From assembly GCF_019703515.2 (NCBI RefSeq), contig NC_059346.1:15407001-15471000 (forward strand): a stretch of DNA of 64,000 bases, read 5' to 3'. This document shows, one piece after another, positions 34,706-44,970 of this stretch. Position numbers and translations under genes: made by a program. The first letter of the stretch is position 1; each line of letters starts with the position of its first letter. Source of the DNA: Myxocyprinus asiaticus. Its lineage: Eukaryota > Chordata > Actinopteri > Cypriniformes > Catostomidae. The notes under the pieces are model-generated. The model made no database searches. It worked only from the letters and a program-made list of their open reading frames with translations, and was not told the origin of the DNA.

Positions 34706-35060
34706 GGCCCAGTGACACAACTTTGAATAAAAACATTAAAAAAAATAAAAAATAATAGTAAAAAATCCCATTCCGAAGGATTATTTTGCTGCACACAATG
34801 TATTAACCAGCATAGAGAAGTTTGCTTGTCTCTGAGTATTCATGTCTGTACCAGATGACATTCCCAGACTACCACAATATTAATATGAAAAAATAATGCT
34901 TCAGCCTTCCCTTCATCCAGAGCAAGTACTCTTCCTTGTGCCTACATTTTTACATTCAGTACTTGTTGATAACACAAACTATCTGCGAAATTAGGTACTT
35001 GCAACACATTACTTCCACGGAAGTCACTGTAATGACTGCTATGTTGCTCGAAACTGCACC
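34706..35060. other. Gene-free stretch
   Basis: No recognised features. Confidence 0.5.
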
Positions 35061-35132
35061 CAAGAATTTCACACACTATTGCACTTGTGTATACGGTTGT
35101 GTGACAATAAAAGTGATTTGATTTGATTTGAT
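35061..35132 (+). mobile_element. LINE-like 3' tail with (GATTT)n
   Basis: CACTTGTGTATACGGTTGTG, then ACAATAAAAGTGATTTGATTTG with four GATTT units. This is a 3'-tail form typical of fish LINEs that end in short tandem repeats. The coding part is absent and the clade is unclear. Confidence 0.5.
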
Positions 35133-35698
35133 ATTCCGTATCATAGCAACCAAAGCATCTCAGCTGAAAAAACGCTGTGCCTCCAAAGCGCTCTCAAGCG
35201 CTCCCAGCTGGGCATTTTCAGAAGACGCCTGGTATTTTCAGATGGCAAAAAAATGCTTTAACTGCGGCTGGCAGCTGTCAAACACGTGTCTCGTTGTGAG
35301 CTGCACGCTTGAACAATCAAATGCGCTTCTTGGTCAATTTTAATGTAAACACAGGCATTAATGTATTAAGTGATGAAGACAGGACAAAAAAACAAAAAAA
35401 TCATATTTTTCAAAATATCCAATCTGTGCGATGTGTAAATGCAACCTAATAGACCTGCTGCAGCTGTTAAAAACATATCTTTAATATTAATCAAGCACCA
35501 TTTAGGAAAAGAAAACGAGAAAAGCACTCACCGTCCCTGGCTGGATAATTTTATAAGCTTTAAGCCCAATAAATTTCAATAGCAGATCTGCTTTTGACAA
35601 ACTCTGACTGTATTGAATCAGTAATTATGTGTACTTAATAATCACACAGTTAAGATTATTTCAATAATTTAAGTAATTCTATTTTTACTTAAATTACT

Positions 35699-35742
<44 letters not shown>

Positions 35743-35939
35743 TTATATATATTGCAAAAGTTACTTGAAAATTTAATGTGCTGATGTACTTATTGCTCTA
35801 TTTTATTACTAGCTCTTGAATAATTTCTTTAAAAACTTGAAGCAATATTTAGGAGAAACACTTGAAGGCTATATTTACATAAATATTATTCTTTTTAAAT
35901 AAAAGAGTGTTTTTAATTGCATATGTATTTATTTGTTAT
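35133..35939. other. Gene-free stretch with (TA)n at 35703-35738
   Basis: About 18 TA repeats in otherwise AT-rich sequence. No coding signal. Confidence 0.6.
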
Positions 35940-36027
35940 TTATTTTTAATGGTTGGGGTGCTGTGGAGAAGAAGAAAAAAAAACACTTTAAAGGGGTGCC
36001 GTAGTTTAAAAAAGTTTGGGAACCACT
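35940..36027 (-). mobile_element. hAT-like element right end
   Basis: GGGGTGCCGTAGTTT...GTTTGGGAACCACTG resembles the right end of the hAT element at 10738-12426 (GTGCCGTGG...GGTTGGGAAACACT). No left partner seen; probably truncated. Confidence 0.45.
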
Positions 36028-36179
36028 GCTGTACAGCACAGGCTCAGCAGTAATTGAATCCTACACGTAAAATAGTTTTATTTTGTAACATTTTGGAAAG
36101 TCAACATTGATTTTTTTATTTTTCTCTGGTTTATTGCGAGGTTTCAGAGGAAAATATTCCAAAAAATTGAAGCTGTTTT

Positions 36180-37735
36180 CAGTGGCGTATCCAGGACATT
36201 TTTACTGGGGTGGCCGAGATGGGACACAGACCTAGTGTGGGGTGGCGATACCGGGAGAACCTTTATGAATGGCACATGATCAAAATGTGTAAATATCGCA
36301 TTGCTTTGCTTCAACATCTACACATGTAGAATAAATGAATTCTTAAACTCATGTTAGCATTCACTGAATTGTTTGTATTCAATATCAGACTGTTGTTTTG
36401 ACATTTGACAGTTTTCTATTCCTGTTCTATTTCAACATATTACAGTTTCTGGGAATCTCTGGTTATTTTAACATAACATCCATTTTTAAATCAGTAATTG
36501 TTTAGGAAAAGTCAGTTACACATTTTTAAGAGCTATTCTCATTGTAGAGAATTAATCTGCGTATAACATCAGGTATACTGTATAATCATAAAAAAATACA
36601 AGTACAGGTGATAACTGATTGAGGCGCAATTCAATCAATCATTCAATCAATTATTCATTCATTTTACTGTCCAGCAGAAATATTGTTAAACTGGGTACAA
36701 ATCAGTGTGTGAAATTGGCTACGAGGGCTTATAGGTGTCTGTCCCCAAAACCCCATAATTGCAGATTGAGCTCTGAATACAGTAAAAAACAAAACTCTAT
36801 TTACAGTGTCTACTCAGGTTTATTTTCCACATGTTCTGATAGCTTAAATTACTTTGAATATTACCAAATAAAATTGTTAGTCAAATCATTTGCAGCATAT
36901 AAGTGCATTTTGCCCTGCCTCTGCATATTTAAAATGTCAAATAAGGTATAAAAACTTTGAAGATTTTATTGGTCTGACTGACCAATAATACAAATAAAGA
37001 GCTCATAAATAACTCATGTAAAGATTTAAAGTACAGTCACAGCACAAACACACAGGTTAGCCATATATATAACTTCAGCTATTGAACATATGCATCTGTA
37101 AAACGCTTTACACACCTCCATCATTAAATCAGAAAACATGGCATTTCATATTTCATGTCAATATAAAGATAACATGCTGAATGTGGTGTAGGGTCTAGCT
37201 TACTCTTTAACCTAGCTACTGTAACAATGAAAAAATGTTTTCACATTCACATGGAAATTCTGGATAAATTAAACGTTAGATTAGATGAACATACCTCTCA
37301 AATAACAGCTTTCTTTTTGAATCGACGTCGTCAACTCATTGGAAGTTGGAGGTAGACGCTAGCTCGTGTCAGCTTCGTGCTTCTGACTGACCATTATACT
37401 CCAGACCTGGCGCCCGCTGCCCGCGACCTGCGGCACCTGCCTGGCCACCCATGGCCTGCCCCTCCCCCCACTGATCAAAGATCAGCTCACACAGCTTCAG
37501 TCCCACCACTACTATAATGGTCAGAAATATAAAACTGACCCTGGGTCAGTGTGGCTCTAAATCAACAAATGACCTGAGATGTCATCTTTGATTGACAGGT
37601 GTTTCTAATGGTTCTTCGTTCTTGTGTTGATGAACATGATGAACTACCAATCAGTTCTGGGGTGGCCACAGGGTGGCCAATGAGATTTCAGGGGTGGCCC
37701 AGGCCACCACAGGCCACCCCCTAAAATCGTCACTG
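36180..37735. mobile_element. hAT element with perfect 8-bp target duplication
   Basis: Left end CAGTGGCGTATCCAGGACAT; right end ...AAAATCGTCACTG. GGGGTGGCC-type sequence lies inside both ends in inverted order. The flanking 8 bp are identical: GCTGTTTT at 36172-36179 and 37736-37743, the hallmark of hAT insertion. The 1,556-bp body has a 110-codon frame (36619-36951) without transposase motifs, and a GC-rich part near 37,320-37,480. Non-autonomous. Confidence 0.92.
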
Positions 37736-37743
37736 GCTGTTTT

Positions 37744-38705
37744 CTGAACCGTGTTGGTGTAAACTGCAGGCCAAGACGTTTTGGAGTGCTTGAAAAACGA
37801 TGAGAATCTGATATTATCTGAAATTGAATTTAATATAATAAATCAAATTACAATAATATTTGAATAGACTTTAAGTGTAACCCTTGGGAGTTTTGCCAAA
37901 CACTCATACATAACTTATGTCGGGCTTTCTAACACAAATTGATCTTAAAAAAGATATGATATAGTGTAAAATTGTAAAAGTAGCTATTTTAATGACAATT
38001 AGAAAATAATGTAAGAATTTCACTGGCCACTTATCAAACAGAACATGTTACAAATGATGGCAAATTATAAATATATTGAACGTGTTCATGAGAGATTGTT
38101 CATCATTCATGCACTTGTCTAACATAAATTATTCTTTAGACAACGAATATATAAATATATATGAAATCCAATGTTTTGTCTGGCATTTAAACAAATAAAA
38201 CTAAGAGTTGTAAAAAAAAATGTTGACGTTTTATTTGCTACTTAATAAAGTGTGCAATGAATAAAAACTTTTAATTAAAAACTGATAAAGTAAAGCTTTG
38301 ATATTTTGATGCATTTGATGAATCTAAATTAACTTACACACTCAAAAAATATTTTTGCCTATTTTTAAGATTTATTTTATTTCATTTTTATTAAAGATTA
38401 CTCAGTTCAATTTGATTCAATTTTGTTATGAAATTGAAATGCGTAAATCTTATAATAATACTGTTTTGAGAATAACAGCTCAACAACCAATTCACAAAAG
38501 CCAAAGTCAAACCAATCATGTTTTGTGTTATTGTTTACTTCCACATTGTAAAACTACTTTATGGCTTAAACAGAGAAGAAAATAACGATCAATCATTTCA
38601 AATAACTGTGCCATGGTTAACATATTTTGAATTAATTTACCGTTACTGTACCATCGACAATTACCATATTAGGAACTGTCAGTTGTTAAGTGTCATACCT
38701 TAACA
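37744..38705. other. Gene-free AT-rich stretch
   Basis: No recognised features. Confidence 0.5.
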
Positions 38706-38895
38706 ATATGTTGTTTTTACGACATGTTATCTCATTACAAGAAAAGATGTAATTTTAACAACATAATATCTCGTTATTACGAAAAAAGATATAATTTTTA
38801 AGACATATCTCGTTATTACAAGAAAAGATATCGGTTTTGCAACATAATATCTCGTTATTATGAGAAAAGATGTCGTTTTTACGACATAGCGTAAA
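38706..38895. repeat. Tandem repeat, unit ~40 bp
   Basis: TATCTCGTTATTACGA followed by AAAAGATGTCGTTTTTACGA recurs at 38728, 38767, 38806 and 38848 (steps of 39-42 bp). Units are only partly conserved. Each unit contains a short hairpin-like TTTTTACGACAT segment. Confidence 0.85.
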
Positions 38896-39305
38896 AAACA
38901 ATAACTACATGGCAGCTTTGCACCACCGTACTAATTCACCAATAAGTAAGATGTGTATTTTTAGACCTGGATAAGTTTGCTTTGACATCAGATTAATTTT
39001 ACCTGCCATTTAGAAAATTTACCTTGACATGAAATCATTTATTTCTCAAGTGCATCTTTCAATCAAACAATCCCTTTCTAAATATAATGGTCATGTAACA
39101 CAAATTATACTACATTAAGGGGTGGGACAGCTCACCCACTGACATTTCCTAGTTACTCTACCCTCCCCTATATAGTAAAGCTATTCTCTCACAATGTTGC
39201 AGTTAAATGAGGCTGGATATTCTGAACACCCAGATAACTCATTCATGGCAGATAAAAGAGCCGGCCTTTCACTGAGTGGCAAGTAAAGCTGTTGAATTTT
39301 TTTAG
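38896..39305. other. Gene-free stretch
   Basis: No recognised features. Confidence 0.5.
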
Positions 39306-39645
39306 TTAACCCATTCTCTGAGCCAAGTATTAGCAACAGATTTATTATTATCACGATTATCACGTGGCTTGTTGAGTGCGTTGCCATGGAGACATAGCAC
39401 GTGTGGAGGCTTCACGCCATCCACCACGGCAACCATGCTCAACTCACCACGTGCCCCACCGAGAACGAACCACATTATAGCAATCACGAGGAGGTTACCC
39501 CATGTGACTCTACCCTCCCTAGCAACAGGGCCAATTTGGTTGCTTAGGAGACCTGGGTGGAGTCATTCATCATGCCCTGGGATTCGAACTAGCGAACTCC
39601 AGGGGTGGTAGCCAGCATCTTTACCACTGAGCTACCCAGGCCCCC
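39306..39645 (-). mobile_element. tRNA-derived SINE (minus strand)
   Basis: Read on the minus strand it begins GGGGGCCTGGGTAGCTCAGT, with an A-box-like GTAGCTCAGTGGTAAAG, then AGTTCGAATCCCAGG as B-box, spaced as in a tRNA gene. A body of about 270 bp follows (GACTCCACCCAGGTCTCCTA ... GCCACGTGATAATCGTGATA) ending in an AT-rich tail. The tRNA-like head is followed by an unrelated body, so it is a SINE and not a functional tRNA gene. The A and B boxes would act as an internal RNA polymerase III promoter. Confidence 0.88.
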
Positions 39646-40206
39646 AAGTTAAAGTACTTGTAACTTGACATGTTGTTGTGGCGCTCCAGCGTGAAACGCT
39701 GAAAAACAGTGCGACACAGCGAGACCATCTAGCACATCTTTATGTAGAAAAATAATTTAAAAAACAGCTTTTTAAGTGTACTTGGGCGTGGTTCTCCGAT
39801 GCACGTCCAACTTCAGAAAACAGCTTACACTCGTTACTAAACTCTGAAGACAAACGGTCTCAGATTTGCTCCAAAAACTTTAGTGTGCAAACACCCTTTA
39901 ACACCCCATTTAGCCAACAATTTAATTTCTATGGCTTTTTTTTACAGAAAATTTAACAGTGAACCATCTCCAGGACATGCACATTTGTATGCAGGCCAAG
40001 ACACAAATCTGCAGCCATGCAATCAACTTCGGCTCTGCTAAGGTCAAGAACAGAGTTCAGAGTTCAGACAGTAAGTCTTCAACTCATACACTCAGCACAC
40101 TGATAAGAGAAAATGAAAAGCATAATCATAAATGTAGTCCCATGAAAGCAATAAAAGCCAAAGTGTAAATCACAGAGAAACATTTGAAAATAACTCCTCG
40201 CTATCC
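39646..40206. other. Stretch without recognised genes
   Basis: May include decayed 5' sequence of the adjoining L2 copy, but nothing could be aligned by eye. Confidence 0.4.
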
Positions 40207-40229
40207 TTGGTATATGTCACAAGAAACTT

Positions 40230-41520
40230 TCAAATGGCAGTTATCAAACTGCTTATTAAGAAGCCACAGCTTGATCCTGGAGAACTGGCTACTTACAGAC
40301 CGATTTCAAATCTTCCATTTATGTCGAAAATACTAGAAAAGGTTGAGTCCTCACAACTATGTTCATTTCTACAGAGAAACGGTATATATTAACAATTTAA
40401 ATCAGGATTTAGGCCCCATCACAATACAGAGACTGCACTTATCAGAGTTACAAATGACTTGCTCTTATCATCTGATCGTGGCTGCATTTCTCTTTTAGTG
40501 CTTTTAGATCTCAGTGCAGCCTTCGACATGATAGATCACAACATTCTCTTGAATAGGCTGGAGAATTATGTTGGCATTAATGGATTTGCATTAGCATGGT
40601 TTAGGTCCTATTTATCAGAACACTACCACTTTGTATGTGTAAACGAGGAATTGTCAAATCAAACAAAAGTTAAGTATGGAGTGCCACAGGGATCAGTTTT
40701 AGGGCCTCTGCTTTTCTCCTTACGCATGCTTCCCCTGGGAGATATTATCAGGGATCATGGAATAAGTTTCCACTGTTATGCCGATGATACCCAACTTTAT
40801 ATTTCTTCTAAACCCAACGAAAATTCACAATTCTCCAAATTAGCAGAGTGTATCAATGAAATCAAAGACTGAATGGCCAGAAATTTCCTTCAACTCAATT
40901 CTGACAAAACAGAGGTACTATTTATTGGACCAAAATCCTCTAAAAATAAGCAGCTAAAATATAATTTGACTCTCGATGGATGTACTGTTACGTCGTCTTC
41001 TACAGCGAAGAAGTTATATTTGATACCAATCTGTCCTTTGAAAATCTAATTTCCAGTGTTTGTAGAACAGCATTCCTCCACCTCAGAAATATTGCTAAGT
41101 TACGAAACATGCTTTCTGTTGCTGATGCCAAAAACTCATGCATTCATGACCTCAAGACTAGATTATTGTAATGAATTACTGGGAGGATGTCCAGCAAGTT
41201 CAATAAATAAACTTCAATTGGTTCAAAATGCAGCTGCCAGAGTGCTGACTACAAACAAGAAATATGATCATATTAGCCCAATTTTATCGTTGTTATATTG
41301 GCTACCTGTTAAATTGTAAAATTCTATTAACTACATACAAAGCTTTGAATGGTCTAGCTCCACAGTACTTAAGTGACCTTCTGACACGCTATATTCCATC
41401 ACGTTCATTACGATCACAAAATTCTAGCTTGTTAATAATTCCACAAAAGGAGGTAGATCCTTTTCATATTTGGCTCCTAAATTAAGGAATAGTCTCCCTA
41501 ACACTGTTCGGGATGCAGAC
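40230..41520 (+). pseudogene. L2 LINE reverse transcriptase, several frames
   Basis: The recognisable order is intact: YRPISNLPFMSKILEK, then FRPHHNTETAL, LLDLSAAFDMIDH (motif A), YGVPQGSVLGPLLFS (motif B), HCYADDTQLY (motif C, both Asp present, 40776-40799). A TGA at 40870-40872 falls where the family normally has Trp in IKDWMARNFLQLN. Past 41,030 the frame breaks repeatedly: [22 protein letters not shown] and LYWLPV lie in different frames. Normally this protein copies the LINE RNA at the cleaved target. It is dead here. Confidence 0.87.
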
Positions 41521-42182
41521 ACACTCACAGTTTAAGTCTAGACTAAAGACTCATCTATTTAGCCAGGCATACACCTAATTTATCCATCAACTCACAATTA
41601 GGCTGCTTTAATTAGGTCTGCCGGAACCAGAAACATCTATCAAGATCTATACTCTGCATAAAATGTAATGGCATCTATGCTAATATTATTCTATTTGTTT
41701 CCATGTCTCAACCTCCAGATCCGGACAGATCCAGCTCGTTCCTGCTTGGTGTCGGACTCCAATGCTATGTGTCGCTGAGTGATCACGACAAACTACAGCA
41801 GGTGCTAGCCAGACATCACTTCAGTCTTCTGAATTCAGAGGATGAACTGATGCCAACTCCAACTGTAAGACATCGGATACTTCATATGCCACTGCCTGAA
41901 TATTGGACTTAGAATGGACCCCGCTGAACCTCACCGAAATGACCTGCCAGTTGAACTCTGATGCACCTTATTGATCTCTGCCTGCATCACCTATGTCTAT
42001 TGATGGACTACACTCTTGAAATGGAATATTATAGACTATCATTTAATTGTCAACAAAAGCCTTCATCAGCCAACTAACAAAGGACAGTGCATCTATGTGA
42101 ACTTTTGCAGTTAATCCAGGATGGACCTCAAAGACATTAGTCATTAATCCTAAAGTTCATAAAAAAAAAATAAACAAATAAA

Positions 42183-42189
<7 letters not shown>

Positions 42190-42265
<76 letters not shown>

Positions 42266-42275
42266 TATATATATT
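42190..42275. repeat. (TA)n microsatellite within L2 3' UTR
   Basis: About 33 TA units followed by CACACATATATA. The related UTR at 21459-21720 has only about a dozen unrelated bases at this spot. Confidence 0.95.
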
Positions 42276-42734
42276 TTTTTTAATTTATTTTTATTTATTT
42301 TTTTAAACACTGGACCTTAACGCTTACTTAATTTACAAGTGTTAAACCATGACTTGCACTGTACACAAATAACTAATATTGGCATTATATTCATGATGTT
42401 TAGCCAGAGGGGAACTGGCCCCCACAGTGAGCCTGGTTTCTCCCAAGGTTATTTTTCTCCATTAACCAACATCTTATGGAGTTTTGTGTTCCTTGCCACA
42501 GTCGCCTTCAGCTTGCTCACAGGGGTTCTAAATACAATTATTATTTAATTATTTAATTTTTATACATAATTTACAATCATATTTAATCAAACTACACAAT
42601 GATCACTCTAAGACTTTATAGATATAAGACTTTATAGATATAACACTTTCGTTTTTTTGTTAATGCATGATTTCCTGTAAAGCTGCTTTAAAATGATGTG
42701 TGTTGTGAAAAGCACTATACAAATAAAAATGTCT

Positions 42735-43466
42735 TAATTTCACTTGATGCCAAAAAGGCATTTGATATGGTAGAATGGGATTATCTTTTTAAGATTTTGG
42801 AAATAAACGGGTTCGGGAATACTTTTATTGGATGGATTAAGTTATTTTTTAGACACCCGGTAGCGGCGGTACAAACAAATGGATTAATTTCAGATTATTT
42901 TACTCTGGGCAGGGGCACCCGGCAGGGTTGCCCTCTTTCCCCATTATTGTCCTGTCTTGCCCTGGAACCATTAGCAGCCGCGATAAGAAGGGAAGATGAT
43001 TTTCCAGGGGTGGTGGCAGGAGGTGTGGCGCATAAGCTTTTGCTTTATGCAGATTATATTTTATTATTCGTCTCCGACCACATTAGATCTATGCCTTGCC
43101 TCCATAGAATTATTCATTCCTTTTCTAAGTTCTCAGGATACAAAGTCAATTGGTCTAAATCCAAAGCTTTAACTCTAACAGCGTACTGCCCAGTAACGGC
43201 TTTCCAGCGCCTTCCAGTGGCCCAAACAGGGCCTTAAGTATTTGGGCATTTTATTCCTAGCAAATCTGAGTTAATTTTGACCCCTAAATAAAAAGGTTTT
43301 TGAGCGATGTGGGCAGGTGGGTTTCATTACATTTATCTATGTCTGGGAAGGTTAATGTTATTAAAATGAATTGTATTCCAAAATTACCTGTTACAATCTC
43401 TCCCTGTAGATGTCCCCCTCTCTTACATCAAGCAATTTGATAGCATAGTGAAGTCCTTAACCTGTT
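42735..43466 (+). pseudogene. L1/Tx1-type LINE reverse transcriptase fragment
   Basis: Frame 42698-43237 carries SLDAKKAFDMVEWDYLF (motif A), GRGTRQGCPLSPLL (motif B) and LLLYADYILLF, where the second catalytic Asp of YADD is Tyr (TAT at 43055-43057). Beyond a stop the frame continues in pieces, LKYLGIFIPSKSELIL and QNYLLQSLPVDVPLSYIKQFDSI, typical of the L1/Tx1 connection region. It begins directly after the 3' end of the L2 copy and ends about 37 bp before the next LINE. Both ends are truncated. Confidence 0.82.
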
Positions 43467-43502
43467 TTAATCTATTTGTGACCACATGGGTGTTCGTTCG
43501 TT

Positions 43503-43985
43503 GTGGCAGCAGTGGAGTCATTCAGGTTCCTGGGCACTACCATCTCACAGGACCTGAAGTGGGAGACCCACATTTACTCCATTGTGAAAAAGGCCCAGCA
43601 GAGGTTGTATTTCCTTCGCCAGCTGAGGAAATTCAACCTGCCACAGGCGCTGCTGATACAATTTTACTCAGCAGTCATTGAGTCTGTCTTCTGCACTTCA
43701 GTAACTGTCTGGTTTGGTTCAGCTATGAAATCAGACATCAGAAGACTACAAAGGACAGTTCGGACTGCTGAGAGGATTATTGGTTGCCCCCTGCCCCCCC
43801 TTCAAGAACTATACACTTCCAGATTGAGGAAAAGGGCTGGAAAAATCACTCTGGACCCCACTCACCCTGCCCACTACCTTTTTGAACTGTTGCCTTCTGG
43901 CCGACGCTTCAGAGCTCTGAGCACCAGAACCGTCAGGCACAGGAGCAGTTTTTTCCCTCAGGCTATCCATCTCATGAACAGTTAA
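43503..43985 (+). pseudogene. LINE ORF2 C-terminus (open, 5'-truncated)
   Basis: A frame of about 160 codons without internal stop: ESFRFLGTTISQDLKWETHI, KKAQQRLYFLRQLRKFNLP, FYSAVIESVFCTSVTVWFG, RTAERIIGC and HPAHYLFELLPSGRRFRAL. This is the post-RT region found at the C-terminus of many fish LINE ORF2 proteins. The RT and endonuclease parts are absent. The ATG at its head is fortuitous. Confidence 0.82.
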
Positions 43986-44372
43986 ATTGCCCCATTGAGC
44001 AATAACTATGTGCAATACACAGTTTAGTCTTTCTTATATTTATCCAACACATCCAACCTCTTCTGCCATTTCATTCCTCTGAAAAAAAAAAAACAAAAAC
44101 AAAAAACATTTGCACTGTACATAACAGATTTGTATTTACACTGTACATAACAGATTGTATTAGATTTGCACTACCCATGTGTATGTGTGTATGTATGTGT
44201 GTGTCTGTACGTATGTGTATAATTATTATTTTTTATTATTATTATTATCTATGTCTTGCTGCTGTTTTTGTATTGTTGTACACTGGAAGCTCCTGTCACC
44301 AAGACAAATTCCTTGTATGTGTAAGCATACTTGGCAATAAAGCTCATTCTGATTCTGATTCTGATTCTGAGT
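43503..44372 (+). mobile_element. Rex1/I-type LINE, 3' end with (ATTCTG)n tail
   Basis: A 5'-truncated copy starting in the C-terminal part of ORF2 and ending in TACTTGGCAATAAAGCTCAT and about four ATTCTG units, which serve as the tail. The UTR includes an (GT)n-like run (44180-44220) and a TTATTA run. Clade assignment among Rex1/I/Nimb is by general resemblance only. Confidence 0.75.
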
Positions 44373-44625
44373 GGGGTTGGTGATTGGGGAGGGGTACTGG
44401 GGGGGTTAAATGTTGATTCAATGTATATATGTTGTGTTTTTTATTTTGTTATATGTTTCTGAATCAATACAAATTTTAATTGAAAAAAAAAATGACTTGA
44501 CAGAGCCCAGGGGATTGTTAAAAACATTTGTTCCCTATCTGTCACTCACTCGACGTTGGTGTTGATGTAGTGACACTAGGGGTCACTCTTGGGAGCCCGA
44601 GACACCTCTGGTCTTTGATAAAAGG

Positions 44626-44685
44626 CCAATGAAAATTGGCGAGTGGTATTTGCATGCCACTCCCCCGAACATACGGGTATAAAAG
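44626..44685 (+). promoter_or_regulatory. CCAAT - octamer - TATA promoter in DIRS D left repeat
   Basis: CCAAT (44626-44630) and ATTGG (44635-44639) form a small palindrome; a perfect octamer ATTTGCAT follows at 44648-44655 and TATAAAAG at 44678-44685, 22 bp further on. The first Gag ATG is at 44971. The same block, inverted, is in the right repeat (ATGCAAAT at 49320-49327), pointing into the element from the other side. Confidence 0.62.
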
Positions 44686-44970
44686 GAGCTGGTATGCAAC
44701 CACTCATTCAGATTTTCTCTTCGGAGCCGAACGGTCATGCTCACTGAGCTGAATACTACTGTTCATTCACCTCTGCTGGATCTGATGGCGCATTTCAGCG
44801 GCTTCTCCCTCCTCTGCACTGGTGCACTGCAGAGAACGCCCCTGGGCGCTTCGGCAGAAAAACTAGAGAGTATATTTTCTGAAAGAGCATTTTTCCCCTC
44901 TAAAAGAGTATATATTTCTCTAAAAGAGCGCACACACGGAACGTCTTTTTAAAGACGTGTCTTTTTAAAG

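Larger units (their letters stand above)
40207..42734 (+). mobile_element. L2-type LINE, 5'-truncated and broken
   Basis: Starts within the RT and runs to the characteristic 3' end (GTGAAAAGCACTATACAAAT AAAA at about 42,703-42,728). The 3' UTR carries CACAGTGAGCCTGGTTTCTC and GTTCCTTGCCACAGTCGCCT, phrases typical of fish L2 elements. A long AT-rich block, mainly (TA)n at 42190-42275, sits in the UTR. The endonuclease domain is missing. Confidence 0.85.

Noticed and set aside
34264..34796. Phe/Tyr-rich minus-strand frames of 71 to 146 codons
   Set aside because: They come from an A-rich degenerate minisatellite and overlap in different frames.
39600..39645. A tRNA gene on the minus strand
   Set aside because: The A and B boxes are followed by a long unrelated body and tail, as in a SINE; a complete cloverleaf was not seen.
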